Origin: Pseudomonas sessilinigenes
Lineage (GTDB): Bacteria; Pseudomonadota; Gammaproteobacteria; Pseudomonadales; Pseudomonadaceae
NCBI RefSeq assembly: GCF_003850565.1
Contig: NZ_CP027706.1
Span: 5,084,001 to 5,148,000, forward strand
DNA length: 64,000 bases
Direction: 5' to 3'
Position numbers and translations under genes: made by a program. The notes below the pieces were generated by a model. The model had not been told where the DNA came from. It saw only the letters and a program-made list of their open reading frames with translations, and ran no database searches. Below are positions 35,493 through 45,926 of this stretch, in pieces (the first letter of the stretch is position 1; every line of letters starts with the position of its first letter).

Positions 35493-36423
35493 ATTGACAG
35501 TCGGTGAGCGCCGCTGGTCGGTTGAGCCTGGCAGCAACCTGCTCGATGCCCTGAACCGGGCTGGCGTGGCGGTGCCCTTCAGTTGCCGCGCCGGCAGCTG
35601 TCATGCCTGCCTGGTGCATTGCGTCCAGGGGCTGCCCAGCGATAGTCGACCCGATGCGTTGAGCAGTGAACAGCGGCACCTGGGGTGGCGCCTGGCGTGT
35701 CAGTGCCAGGTGGTCGAAGACCTGCAGGTGGAGACCTTCGACCCTCTGCGCGATGGCCTGCCCGCCACCGTCGTCGGCCTGGACTGGCTCTCCAGCACGG
35801 TCCTGCGTCTGCGCTTGCAGCCCACGCGGCCGTTGCGTTATCGAGCTGGCCAGCACCTGGTGTTGTGGACGGTGGGGCGGGTCGCCAGGCCGTACTCCCT
35901 GGCCAGCCTGCCGGAGGAAGATCGTTTCCTGGAGTTCCACCTCGATTGCCGTCAGCCCGGGCAATTCAGTGACGCCGCTCGCCAGTTGCGCCTGGGCGAT
36001 CCGATGCGCCTTGGAGAGCTGCGTGGTGGCGCCTTGCACTACGATCCGGACTGGCAAGCGCATCCGCTTTGGCTGTTGGCAGCGGGAACCGGCCTGGCGC
36101 CCCTGTTCGGGGTCCTGCGCGAGGCGCTGCGCCAGGATCACCAAGGCCCTATCCGGATCATTCACCTGGCCCATGATGCCAGCGAGCATTATCTGGCCAA
36201 ACCCCTGGCAGCCCTGGCGGCGAACCGACCTCAACTGACCGTGGAGCTGCTTGTGGGGGCCGAGCTGGCAGCGGCTTTGGCGCAACTGCGGCTTGTTTCC
36301 CGGCAAACCCAGGCCTTACTCTGCGGGCACCCTGACAGTGTCGAAGCCTTTGCCCGGCGCCTGTACCTGGCGGGGCTGCCGCGTAATCAACTGCTGGCCG
36401 ATGTGTTCCTGCCGCGCGGTTGA
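35485..36423 (+). CDS. 2Fe-2S ferredoxin / FAD reductase fusion
   Basis: A 312-residue plant-type ferredoxin-reductase protein: residues 1-90 hold the 2Fe-2S cysteines in SCRAGSCHACLVHC plus a later LACQC, then an FAD domain with RPYSLASLPEE and an NAD domain with LAAGTGLAPLFGVL. This is the layout of the reductase part of ring-hydroxylating and phenol-hydroxylase systems, but no oxygenase gene is near. ATG lies within the end of the GGDEF gene (8-base overlap), so the two may be co-translated. Confidence 0.8.
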   Translation: MPELTVGERRWSVEPGSNLLDALNRAGVAVPFSCRAGSCHACLVHCVQGLPSDSRPDALSSEQRHLGWRLACQCQVVEDLQVETFDPLRDGLPATVVGLDWLSSTVLRLRLQPTRPLRYRAGQHLVLWTVGRVARPYSLASLPEEDRFLEFHLDCRQPGQFSDAARQLRLGDPMRLGELRGGALHYDPDWQAHPLWLLAAGTGLAPLFGVLREALRQDHQGPIRIIHLAHDASEHYLAKPLAALAANRPQLTVELLVGAELAAALAQLRLVSRQTQALLCGHPDSVEAFARRLYLAGLPRNQLLADVFLPRG

Positions 36424-36451
36424 GTACTGAGACTTCCTGAGCGAGATCCCC

Positions 36452-37201
36452 ATGACCGATGCCATCGAGTTGCAACGCGAGGGTGGGCTGCTGACCTTGC
36501 GCCTGAACCGCCCCGACAAGAAAAACGCCCTGACCCGCGCCATGTACAGCCGCTTGGCGCAAGCCCTGGTCGAGGCGGATGCCGACCCTGAAATCAATGC
36601 GTTGCTGATCTGTGGCAGCAGTGAGTGTTTCACCGCGGGTAACGACATCGCCGACTTTCTCCAGCAGCCGCCCTCCGACCTGGATAGCCCGGTGTTCCAA
36701 TTCATGCGCAGCCTGCTTGAGTGTCGCAAGCCGGTAGTGGCGGCGGTGGCGGGCCCTGCGGTGGGCATCGGCACCACGTTGTTGCTGCACTGCGACCTGG
36801 TCTACGTCAGTCGCGATGCGCGTCTGCGCATGCCGTTCGTCAACCTCGGATTATGCCCGGAGTTCGGCTCGAGCCTGATCCTGCCCCGTTTACTGGGCCA
36901 GGCCAGGGCGGCTGAGCTGTTGTTGCTGGGCGAGGGGTTCTCCGGCGAGCAGGCCGCCGCCTGGGGCATTGCCAGCGCGGCCCTGGAAAGTGGCGCGGCC
37001 GCCCAGGCCAAGGCGCGGGACGCTGCATTGCGTTTCAGCCAATTGGCACCCGGGGCAGTGCAGGTCAGCAAGCAACTGATGAGGGGACCGGATCGCGAGT
37101 TGCTGCGTCGGGTCATCGAGGAGGAAGGCACGCTGTTCACCCAGCGCCTGCGCTCGCCGGAAGCGGTTGCCGCGCTGTCGGGGTTTCTCGCCAAAGGCTG
37201 A
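36452..37201 (+). CDS. Enoyl-CoA hydratase/isomerase family protein
   Basis: A 249-residue crotonase-fold protein with the oxyanion-hole segments CFTAGNDIADF and AAVAGPAVGIGTTLLLHCDLVYVS. The second segment lacks a glutamate at one of the usual positions, so an isomerase or other crotonase reaction is as likely as hydration. It follows the reductase gene by 28 bases in the same direction and probably ends the operon at a strong terminator. Confidence 0.82.
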   Translation: MTDAIELQREGGLLTLRLNRPDKKNALTRAMYSRLAQALVEADADPEINALLICGSSECFTAGNDIADFLQQPPSDLDSPVFQFMRSLLECRKPVVAAVAGPAVGIGTTLLLHCDLVYVSRDARLRMPFVNLGLCPEFGSSLILPRLLGQARAAELLLLGEGFSGEQAAAWGIASAALESGAAAQAKARDAALRFSQLAPGAVQVSKQLMRGPDRELLRRVIEEEGTLFTQRLRSPEAVAALSGFLAKG

Positions 37202-37234
37202 TTCCCTGGCCGGCGCCAGCGTTTTCCAGGCATG

Positions 37235-37268
37235 AAAAAGCCCCGGTGTCTTCACACCGGGGCTTTTT
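37235..37268. terminator. Bidirectional terminator
   Basis: A 15-bp stem, AAAAAGCCCCGGTGT against ACACCGGGGCTTTTT with loop CTTC, lies between the convergent enoyl-CoA hydratase and pyruvate kinase genes. Confidence 0.92.
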
Positions 37269-37286
37269 CGTTTCGCGGGGCCTGAC

Positions 37287-38738
37287 TCAGACTACCGGGT
37301 CGCCAACGTGCAGGATCTTCATGCCGTTGGTGCCGCCGGTGGTGTGGTAGCTGTCGCCCTTGGTGAGGATCACCCAGTCGCCTTTTTCCACGACACCGCG
37401 CTTGAGCAGCTCGTCGATCGCCGCTTGGCTGACCTGCTCCGGTGGCAGCGATGCCGGGTCGAAAGGCACGGTGTAGACACCACGGAACATGGCGGCCCGA
37501 GCCTGGGTCTCGCGATGCGGGGAGTAGGCGTAGATCGGCACCGAAGAGCGGATCCGCGACATGATCAACGGGGTATAGCCACTCTCGGTCAGGGCGATGA
37601 TCGCTTTCACGCCGGGGAAGTGGTTGGCAGTGTACATGGCGGCCAGGGCGATGCTCTGGTCGCAGCTTTCGAACACCTTGCCCATGCGATGGCTGGAGGT
37701 CTTGCTGGTCGGGTGCTTTTCAGCGCCGACGCAAACCCGGGCCATGGCCTGGACCGCTTCGAGCGGATAGGACCCCGCCGCGCTTTCTGCCGAGAGCATG
37801 ACCGCGTCGGTGTAGTCGAGCACGGCGTTGGCCACGTCGGATACTTCGGCGCGGGTCGGCATCGGGTTCTGGATCATCGACTCCATCATCTGGGTCGCCA
37901 CGATCACCGCCTTGTTGTGGCGGCGGGCGTGCAGGATGATTTTCTTCTGGATGCCCACCAGTTCGGCATCGCCGATTTCCACGCCCAGGTCGCCACGGGC
38001 CACCATCACCGCATCACTGGCCTTGATCAGGCCATCGAGGGTCTCGTCGTCAGCTACCGCTTCGGCGCGTTCGATCTTGGCCACCAGCCAGGCAGTAGCG
38101 CCGGCTTCGTCGCGCAGTTGGCGCGCGTATTCCATGTCGGCGGCGTCGCGGGGGAAGGACACGGCCAGGTAGTCGACCTGCATCTCGGCGGCCAGCTTGA
38201 TGTCGGCCTTGTCTTTTTCAGTCAGTGCCGGAGCCGTCAAGCCGCCACCGCGGCGGTTGATGCCCTTGTGGTCGGACAGCGGGCCGCCGACGGTCACCAC
38301 GCAGTGCAGTTCGGTGGCTGTGGCGGTCTCTACGCGCATCACCACGCGGCCGTCATCCAGCAGCAACTCGTCGCCGACGCCGCAATCCTTGACCAGGTCC
38401 GGGTAGTCGATGCCGACGATCTGCTGGGTGCCTTCGGTCAGCGAGTGGCTGGTGGAGAAAGTGAACTTGTCACCGATCTTCAATTCGATGCGCTTGTTGG
38501 CGAACTTAGCGATGCGGATCTTCGGGCCCTGCAGGTCACCGAGGATGGCGACGAAGCGACCATGCTTGGCGGCCAGGTCGCGGACCAGTTGGGCACGAGC
38601 CTTGTGTTCGGCCGGAGTGCCGTGGGAGAAGTTCAGACGGGCGACATCCACGCCAGCGAGAATCAGTTGTTCGAGAACTTCCGGCGAGTTACTGGCCGGG
38701 CCAAGGGTGGCGACAATTTTGGTACGACGAACGGACAT
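37287..38738 (-). CDS. pykA: Pyruvate kinase (type II)
   Basis: A 483-residue pyruvate kinase: MSVRRTKIVATLGPASNSPEVLEQLI at the N-terminus, the active-site lysine region KIERAEAV and LDYTDAVMLSAESAAGSYP near the allosteric interface. Converts phosphoenolpyruvate and ADP to pyruvate and ATP in the last step of glycolysis. The length and N-terminus are those of the AMP/sugar-phosphate activated type. No genes overlap it, and a terminator follows directly. Confidence 0.95.
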   Translation of the reverse strand: MSVRRTKIVATLGPASNSPEVLEQLILAGVDVARLNFSHGTPAEHKARAQLVRDLAAKHGRFVAILGDLQGPKIRIAKFANKRIELKIGDKFTFSTSHSLTEGTQQIVGIDYPDLVKDCGVGDELLLDDGRVVMRVETATATELHCVVTVGGPLSDHKGINRRGGGLTAPALTEKDKADIKLAAEMQVDYLAVSFPRDAADMEYARQLRDEAGATAWLVAKIERAEAVADDETLDGLIKASDAVMVARGDLGVEIGDAELVGIQKKIILHARRHNKAVIVATQMMESMIQNPMPTRAEVSDVANAVLDYTDAVMLSAESAAGSYPLEAVQAMARVCVGAEKHPTSKTSSHRMGKVFESCDQSIALAAMYTANHFPGVKAIIALTESGYTPLIMSRIRSSVPIYAYSPHRETQARAAMFRGVYTVPFDPASLPPEQVSQAAIDELLKRGVVEKGDWVILTKGDSYHTTGGTNGMKILHVGDPVV

Positions 38739-38896
38739 GCACGGACTCCTGAATTCAAGCGCAACGAGAGGCTACTATGCTCCGAAGTTGTAGTCATTGT
38801 TCGTTTGCACTACTTATCGGTTTGTTTGTTTAGAACAACAACCTTGAAGATTTTTGCCAATGAGTCGATACACTGCACAAGACAGGAGAGACCCCC

Positions 38897-39271
38897 ATGC
38901 GATTCGTACTCATTGCTGCCCTGGCCGTCAGTGTTGTCGGCTGTACTCGTTGGTCGATGGACCATCATTTGAACAATGCCTATCGTGCCTATGACCGCGG
39001 CAACTGCGAAAGCGTGATGCTCGAACTGAGCCAGGTCGATCGTAATAGCCGTGCCCGGCGCTATGTCCAGCCGGAAGTCTCGATGCTGCGGGGACAATGC
39101 CTGGAGCGTCAGAAGCTGTTCGTCGATGCGGCCCAGACCTACCAGTTCATCATCACCCAGTACCCCACCAGCGAATACGCCTATCGCGCCAGGGCTCGGC
39201 TGGATACTTTGCAGCAGTTGGGCCACTACCCGTCCAATGGTGCCGCACAGGTTCGTCGCACCGCCTTGTGA
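38897..39271 (+). CDS. Small lipoprotein with TPR-like helices
   Basis: A 124-residue lipoprotein, MRFVLIAALAVSVVGC with lipid cysteine 16, followed by helix pairs resembling a tetratricopeptide repeat (LNNAYRAYDRGNCESVMLELSQV; LFVDAAQTYQFIITQYPTSEYAYRARARL). The arrangement recalls outer-membrane assembly or peptidoglycan-associated lipoproteins, but it is short. AGGAG precedes the ATG. Divergent from pykA. Confidence 0.78.
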   Translation: MRFVLIAALAVSVVGCTRWSMDHHLNNAYRAYDRGNCESVMLELSQVDRNSRARRYVQPEVSMLRGQCLERQKLFVDAAQTYQFIITQYPTSEYAYRARARLDTLQQLGHYPSNGAAQVRRTAL

Positions 39272-39480
39272 CATTGACCAGGGGGCATTGCAATCGCCCC
39301 GGGTGCTTGAGCTAAAATTTGCACAGGCGGCTCTGTAGACGTAGCTCGGCAGAGACGATTCGAACGCTGCTCCAGTCTTGCCTGGAGCAGGGGCTCTGGA
39401 GCCCTTCGGGCGACCTTCCTCGCCTATCTGATCAGGAGAGCGGGCCGCTACCGGGCCCGTTCCGAAGCACTAGTGCGGTC

Positions 39481-39873
39481 ATGCTTAATGACCTTTCCAT
39501 AGCGATACCCAGCATGTTCACGGAACGTCGGATCGAACGGCACCAACTGCCGTGTTTTTTGAAAGTCTTCAACCGATACACCGACAAGCCTGTCGGTTAC
39601 CTGGGCAATCTCTCGGCCGATGGGCTGATGCTGATCAGCCCGCTTGCGATGCTGGTCGGTGCCGACTTCGAGTTGCGGATCAAGATGCCAGGCAGTGATG
39701 GCCAGGCGCAGTCGGTGGATTTCAGCGCCCGCTGCCTGTGGTGCCACGAAGACTTGACGCCCCATCACTACGACAGTGGCTTCAGCCTGTTGCGGGCATC
39801 GCCGGAGTTGGCGGAGCTGGAGCAGGCGCTGCGTCATTACTTCAGCTTCCACCCACTGCAGACCTCGGCCTGA
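39481..39873 (+). CDS. PilZ-domain protein
   Basis: A 130-residue protein with both c-di-GMP contacts of the PilZ fold: RRIER at 16-20 (RxxxR) and NLSADG at 43-48 (NxSxxG). Likely a c-di-GMP receptor, relevant given BifA and the GGDEF protein elsewhere in the window. The start is uncertain: this ATG and one eleven codons later (MFTERRIER) both lack a clear ribosome site. Confidence 0.8.
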   Translation: MLNDLSIAIPSMFTERRIERHQLPCFLKVFNRYTDKPVGYLGNLSADGLMLISPLAMLVGADFELRIKMPGSDGQAQSVDFSARCLWCHEDLTPHHYDSGFSLLRASPELAELEQALRHYFSFHPLQTSA

Positions 39874-39884
39874 CCGGCAGGCCG

Positions 39885-41216
39885 CTAAAGACTGCCGGCC
39901 TTCTTCCAGTTCATGTAGCGGCTCACCAGCTCCGGCCCCAGTTCTCCCGGGCGTGCATCGAGCAGGGCGATGCCGTGGGCGCTCAAGCGTTCGTGGAGCT
40001 CGGTGCGGCCATTGAGATAGTTGATGGCCGAGCTGTAGACCAGGGCCTCGGGCAAGGTCTGCACCGGGTTCTGGCGTACCTGGTCGAGGACTTCTTCACG
40101 CAGGCTGGCCACCAGGACCCGATGCTGGCGGCCGATGCGCTTGACGGCGGTCAGCAGCTCCTGGTCGTCCTCATCACGCAGGTTGGTGACCAGCACCACC
40201 AGCGCCCGGCGTTTCTGCCGGGCCAGCAGTTCATTGGCGGCAGCCTGGTAGTCGGCGGGACGCTGGCTGCTCTGCAGGTCGTAGACCCCGTTGAGCAATA
40301 CACTGAGCTGGGCCGCACCCTTGACCGGCGCCAGATAGCGCGATGGGCTGGCGGCAAAACTGTACAGGCCCACCGCATCTCCCTGGCGCAGAGCCACGTA
40401 GCTCAATAACAGGCAGGCATTCAGGGCATGGTCGAAGTGCGCCAGTTCATCGTCCTGGCTGCGCATCCGGCGTCCGCAATCGAGCATGAAGATGATCTGC
40501 TGGTCGCGCTCATCCTGGTACTCACGGGCGATGGGCGTACGCTGGCGGGCGGTGGCCTTCCAATCGATCTGGCGCAGGCTGTCGCCTTCACGGAATTCGC
40601 GCAACTGATTGAACTCCAGGCCCAGGCCGCGGCGTTGGCGCTGGCGCACTCCCAGCTGGCTGAGCCAGTTGTCGACCGCCAGCAGTTGCCCGCCATACAG
40701 CCGAGCGAAGTCCGGGTAAACCCGGGTGCTGTCGCGAACTTGCAGTAACCGCCGGCTGCTCCACAGGCCCAGGGGGCTGGGCAGGTTGACTTCGCATTGG
40801 CTGAAGTCGAAATGACCTCGCTGCACGGGGCGCACGCTGTAGCTCACCTGGCTGGCATGCTCGGGCTCAAGGCTGACCGTCTGCGGCAGGTGTTCGAATA
40901 CCAGGCCCTGGGGCGGGTGATCGAACAGTTGAATATCGAGCGCCTGTTGATAGTCGTGGCGGATCTCCAGTTGCACATCGCTCCAGCGTCCCAGGGGCAG
41001 GCTGCCAGGCAGGTGCCGATGCACCTGTGGCGAACTCATGCGCAGAGCGCGCAGGGCATCCAGCAGGGTCAGCAGCAACAGCGCCAGTAACAGGCCCCAG
41101 GCAACGGAGTCCAGGCGTGGAGCAATCGCCACCCCGAGGGCACGGGCAGCTCCCAGGGGGATGAACAGACTGGCCAGGGCTCCAAGCCAGATCAGCAGCA
41201 AACGGGTCGGCTTCAT
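39885..41216 (-). CDS. DUF58 protein (vWA-related), last gene of the MoxR cluster
   Basis: A 443-residue protein: two membrane segments in the first 45 residues, a DUF58 core with FNQLREFREGDSLRQIDWKATARQRTPIAREYQDERDQQIIFMLDCGRRMRSQ, and a vWA-like C-terminal part. The MIDAS motif DxSxS is replaced by DCGRR, so classic metal-dependent ligand binding is doubtful. It starts 13 bases after the MoxR stop, the usual MoxR-DUF58 pairing, in which the AAA ATPase remodels the vWA-type protein. Confidence 0.88.
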   Translation of the reverse strand: MKPTRLLLIWLGALASLFIPLGAARALGVAIAPRLDSVAWGLLLALLLLTLLDALRALRMSSPQVHRHLPGSLPLGRWSDVQLEIRHDYQQALDIQLFDHPPQGLVFEHLPQTVSLEPEHASQVSYSVRPVQRGHFDFSQCEVNLPSPLGLWSSRRLLQVRDSTRVYPDFARLYGGQLLAVDNWLSQLGVRQRQRRGLGLEFNQLREFREGDSLRQIDWKATARQRTPIAREYQDERDQQIIFMLDCGRRMRSQDDELAHFDHALNACLLLSYVALRQGDAVGLYSFAASPSRYLAPVKGAAQLSVLLNGVYDLQSSQRPADYQAAANELLARQKRRALVVLVTNLRDEDDQELLTAVKRIGRQHRVLVASLREEVLDQVRQNPVQTLPEALVYSSAINYLNGRTELHERLSAHGIALLDARPGELGPELVSRYMNWKKAGSL

Positions 41217-41229
41217 CGGTGTGGACTGC

Positions 41230-42251
<1,022 letters not shown>

Positions 42252-42255
<4 letters not shown>

Positions 42256-43415
42256 AGGGCATTCCTGAGAGTTTGCAGGTGGGCGACCTGGTGGCTGAAG
42301 TCGGTGCTGGAAAGGCGTTGCCCGGCCAGGGGTTGCAGCGCCTGCCGGATGGCACTGACAGGTTGCTGGCTGAGTAGCGCCAGCACTTCCCACTGGGCCT
42401 CGGGTTGCAATTGTTCGAACCCGGGATGACGGCGTCGGGCCCGGCGCCGGATATCCACTTGCAGTGCATGCAGCAAGGGACCCTGGCCACCGTGGCGCAG
42501 GATGAAGTCGGCGCTGGCGCGCAAGTGTTCGAGCAACTGGCGACGAGCCTTGGGCGGCGGCTCCAGCAAGGGTCCGTGGCGGGCAGCCGCTTGCCACAGC
42601 CACAGGCCGATGAGCAGCCCCAGAGCCACCAGCGCCTGGGGGAAGTTCTTCCACAGCAACTGCCAGAGGCTCGGGTGATCGGTGTTGAACAACAAGGTCA
42701 CGGTGGTATCGACGTTCAGGTACCACAGCAGCCAGGCGTTGTCGTAGCGGCCGATAGCCGGGGTTTTCCAGATATCGGCATCGGTCAGTACGGTGACGCT
42801 ACCTTTGCCGTACTCGAGCTGGATCAGATGAGTGGCCGCGCCACTGCTGGCCCAGGACTGTGCCAGGCTGTCCGGGTCGTCCAGATGAAAGGCCGTGTCG
42901 AAGCTGACGTAGGCCGGGGCCTGTTCGCCGTCCACATGAACCTTGGTCAGTTTCGGGTAGGCATCGCCCGCTTCCGGCTCCGGAGGTTCCTCGAGATCCT
43001 CGCTGAGCATCTGGTGGATCTGGACTCGATCCAGCAGCAGGTCGCCGCTCTGCTCGGTGTCTTCATCCCACAGGGCTTGCGCGACGAACACCAGGTGCCC
43101 GCCCGCTCGGGCCCAGTCCAGGACGCGATCGGCCTGCTGTGGGCTCATGTTCGAGCGCTCCTCCAGCATCAGCAGGCTATGGCCTTTGGGGGGCAAGTCG
43201 GCCAGCGCTTCCAGGCTGTTGGCGTGCTCCACCTTGAGGCCTCGTTCGCGCAGGAACATTTCGGCGGCCAGGTAGGGGTTGGCCAGGGCCTCGGGAGACG
43301 GGCCATGATCCACCAGCTCCTGATAGGGCGTGGCATGCCTGTAGAGGTAGTAGCCACTGCCACCGAGCACCAGGATCAGCAGCAGGGCGAGGATGGCCCA
43401 GATCGTGCGAGTCAT
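42252..43415 (-). CDS. DUF4350 membrane protein
   Basis: A 387-residue protein with an N-terminal membrane segment (TIWAILALLLILVLGGSGYYLY), a periplasmic DUF4350 (GIFT-like) domain containing LLMLEERSNMSPQQADRVLDWARAGGHLVFVAQ, and a second membrane segment near 265 (LLWKNFPQALVALGLLIGLWLWQ) followed by a cytoplasmic tail. It overlaps both neighbours by four bases (ATGA). The DUF4350 domain binds unknown ligands. Confidence 0.8.
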
Positions 43416-44959
43416 GACGATGCTCCAGGGCCGAACAGGGCGCGCCAGCCGTCACACAGCCGTGGTTGCGCTTCGGCCCCAGGTATTTGGTGACCGTAGG
43501 CCATGTTCTGCCAGTGTCGGGTCAGCTCGATGCTGAAGGCTTCCAGTGGGGCGTGTTGCAGTCCCTTGATCCGTTCCAGTACCTGGCCTTCGGTATCGGC
43601 GACTCCGAGGGGCAGGTGGAATTCTTCCAGCAAACGGCTGAGCAAGGCCCGGTAGAGCAGGCCCAGGGCTTCCCGGGGTTGGGTTGGCCAGAGCTCGGCG
43701 GCGCGGGCCGCGACATCGGCCGGCAGGGTCTGGCTGCCGACTTCCAGGCCGAACAGTTGTTGAGGAATGGCCCGCGGGCGCTTCTTGCGCGGACGCGGAC
43801 GCCAGCCGACGAAAGTACGCAGCCAGTCGCGATAGCGCCACACCACCCAGGCCAGTGCTCCCAGCAACAGGCCCCAGAGCAGGACCTCCAGGCCTTTGGC
43901 CAGGCTGGCGAAGCTGTCGTTGCCAAGGTTCTCCAGCAGGCTCTTGAGCCAACCTGGTGGTTTGCCCTTGGCCGCTTTTTTCTGTGGCTGCTCTTCGCCG
44001 AAGCGGTAGCGGGTGACCGATTCCTGATTCTTGAACGGGGGCTTATCCAGGATGCCCTGGATGCTGTCCCTGGAGGCTTTGCTGGTCAGTGGCTGTTGCA
44101 GCAGCCGTGGGCTTTGCGGACCGGCAACGGAGTTGGCGGCAGCAGCCCAGAGCGGTTGAGTCGGGGTCAACAAGAGCGCGCCTGCCACCAGCAAGACCGC
44201 GCTGGCGCCGGCCAGGCGTTGGCGCAGGCGGCGGAACACCAGCTCGATGTCCCAAGCCTCCAGCTCGGTGCGCCGGTTGAGGTAGAGGCTGAAACCGCAC
44301 GCAACGTAGATCGGTTCCCAAAGCACCAGGACCAGGGCATAGAAAGCGTTGGTCAGGTGTTCCAGCCATAGCCAGTCCTGTTGGGCGGCAGCGATCAGGG
44401 TCTGCCAGTTCCAGTCCAGCTCAATCTGTTGGGGCAGCAACAAATAGAACAGCACCATCAGGCCGATCCACAAGGCGCCCTCCAGGTGCATGCCGATCAG
44501 CGTCAGCCAGCGTGCGGCCCCGGCATTGCGCTGCAGCAGTACTCCCAGGCGTCGTTGACGGGCATCGCCCTCCAGGCCTTCGAGTTGCACCACCGGCATC
44601 AGGAAGCTGCGACTCATGCTGAAACGGCGCCAGGTCAGGCTGGCCAACAGTTGTGGCTTGAGCAGGCGCGGCCATTGCTTGAGGGCTTGGCCCAGGGTCG
44701 GGGTTTCGCCGAACAGGGCTTTGGACAGAATGAACAGGGGCAGGCGCTCGAACGCCGGCTTCAGCCACCAGAACAGGAGTACGGCCACAGACGGCGACTG
44801 CCACAACAGCAGGCTGAGCAGGGCGAATACCGGCAGGCTGACAATGGCCCAACTGGCCATCAACAGGCGCCTGTGGCGCTGGCTCAGGAGTATCCCCAGG
44901 TCCATGGCTTCCCAGGCGTTGCGTGGGCGGATCACCACGCTGGCATCACTCAGGCGCAT
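43412..44959 (-). CDS. DUF4129 membrane protein
   Basis: A 515-residue protein with several membrane segments in the first 300 residues, a periplasmic part and a C-terminal DUF4129 domain (LWPTQPREALGLLYRALLSRLLEEFHLPLGVADTEGQVLERIKG). I take the ATG encoding MRLSDASVVIRPRN, because a TTG six codons earlier extends it weakly; even so it begins 14 bases inside the SpoIIM gene. DUF4129 proteins occur with MoxR-DUF58 pairs. Confidence 0.8.
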   Translation of the reverse strand: MRLSDASVVIRPRNAWEAMDLGILLSQRHRRLLMASWAIVSLPVFALLSLLLWQSPSVAVLLFWWLKPAFERLPLFILSKALFGETPTLGQALKQWPRLLKPQLLASLTWRRFSMSRSFLMPVVQLEGLEGDARQRRLGVLLQRNAGAARWLTLIGMHLEGALWIGLMVLFYLLLPQQIELDWNWQTLIAAAQQDWLWLEHLTNAFYALVLVLWEPIYVACGFSLYLNRRTELEAWDIELVFRRLRQRLAGASAVLLVAGALLLTPTQPLWAAAANSVAGPQSPRLLQQPLTSKASRDSIQGILDKPPFKNQESVTRYRFGEEQPQKKAAKGKPPGWLKSLLENLGNDSFASLAKGLEVLLWGLLLGALAWVVWRYRDWLRTFVGWRPRPRKKRPRAIPQQLFGLEVGSQTLPADVAARAAELWPTQPREALGLLYRALLSRLLEEFHLPLGVADTEGQVLERIKGLQHAPLEAFSIELTRHWQNMAYGHQIPGAEAQPRLCDGWRALFGPGASS

Positions 44960-45926
44960 GGGGGGTACGTCCGGCAAGGGTCAGGTAGGCCAGCACCAGG
45001 CCCCACAGGGCAGCGCCGACGCTGTATTTGATCCACGGCGCAGGCCAGGTCATGGAAGACCAGTAGGCCTCGACGAAGGCTGCGATCAGCAGGAACACGA
45101 TGACGCCATAGACCAGGCGTACGCTGACCCGCGCCGCCTGCAACAAGGCTTCGCCACGAGGCAGGCGGCCGGGAGCGATCAGGGCCCAGCCCATTTTCAG
45201 CCCGGCCGCCCCGGACAGGGCGATGGCGCTGAGCTCGAAGGCACCGTGGCCAATGACGAAGGGCCAGAAGGTCTGGCCGAAGCCGATCTGGGTCAAGTGC
45301 CCGGCGATGGCGCCGATGATCAAGCCGTTGAAGACCAGGAAAAACAGACTGCCCAGGCCGAACAGCAAGCCACCGGCAAAGGTCTGAAAGGCGATGCCTA
45401 TGTTGTGCATGATGTAGTAGCCGAACATCGCCCAGTCTTCACTGGAGGCGCGCTCGGCAGCTCGTCCCAGGCGCCCGGCCGATGGGTCGTACATGCTTTG
45501 CATCTCAGTCACTTGCTGTTGGCTGACCAGGCTGTAGATCAGTTCGGGGAACAGGTACACCAACACCCCGATACCCAGGAGGCTGATGAAGAACAACAGG
45601 CTGGCAATCAGTACGAGGCGCCATTCCTGGCGAACCACTCGAGGAAATCCGGCCAGCAGGAATTCCAGCGCATTGGCGCCGATCGCCGTGCGCTGGCGAT
45701 ACAGTTGCTGGTGGCCGCGCAATACCAATTGCTGCAGTGGATCGATCAGGTAGCTGCTGTAGCCACGTTCCTGGGCCAGGGCCAGGTGCTGGCACAGGCG
45801 TCGGTAGTCCTGGACGAAGCTCTGGCAGTCCGCGCTCTTGGCTCGGCCGCGTTCCAGTTTTTCGAGCAGTTGTTCGAAGTGCTGCCATTGGGGCTGGTGA
45901 CGGCTTTCAAAAAGGCTTTGTTTCAT
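44946..45926 (-). CDS. SpoIIM-family membrane protein
   Basis: A 326-residue protein with a cytoplasmic N-terminal helical part and about five membrane segments of the stage-II-sporulation-protein-M type, including AMFGYYIMHNIGIAFQTFAGGLLFGLGSLFFLVFNGLIIGAIAG. In non-sporulating bacteria this family travels with RDD and MoxR genes. It is linked to the RDD gene by ATGA overlap. Confidence 0.85.
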   Translation of the reverse strand: MKQSLFESRHQPQWQHFEQLLEKLERGRAKSADCQSFVQDYRRLCQHLALAQERGYSSYLIDPLQQLVLRGHQQLYRQRTAIGANALEFLLAGFPRVVRQEWRLVLIASLLFFISLLGIGVLVYLFPELIYSLVSQQQVTEMQSMYDPSAGRLGRAAERASSEDWAMFGYYIMHNIGIAFQTFAGGLLFGLGSLFFLVFNGLIIGAIAGHLTQIGFGQTFWPFVIGHGAFELSAIALSGAAGLKMGWALIAPGRLPRGEALLQAARVSVRLVYGVIVFLLIAAFVEAYWSSMTWPAPWIKYSVGAALWGLVLAYLTLAGRTPHAPE

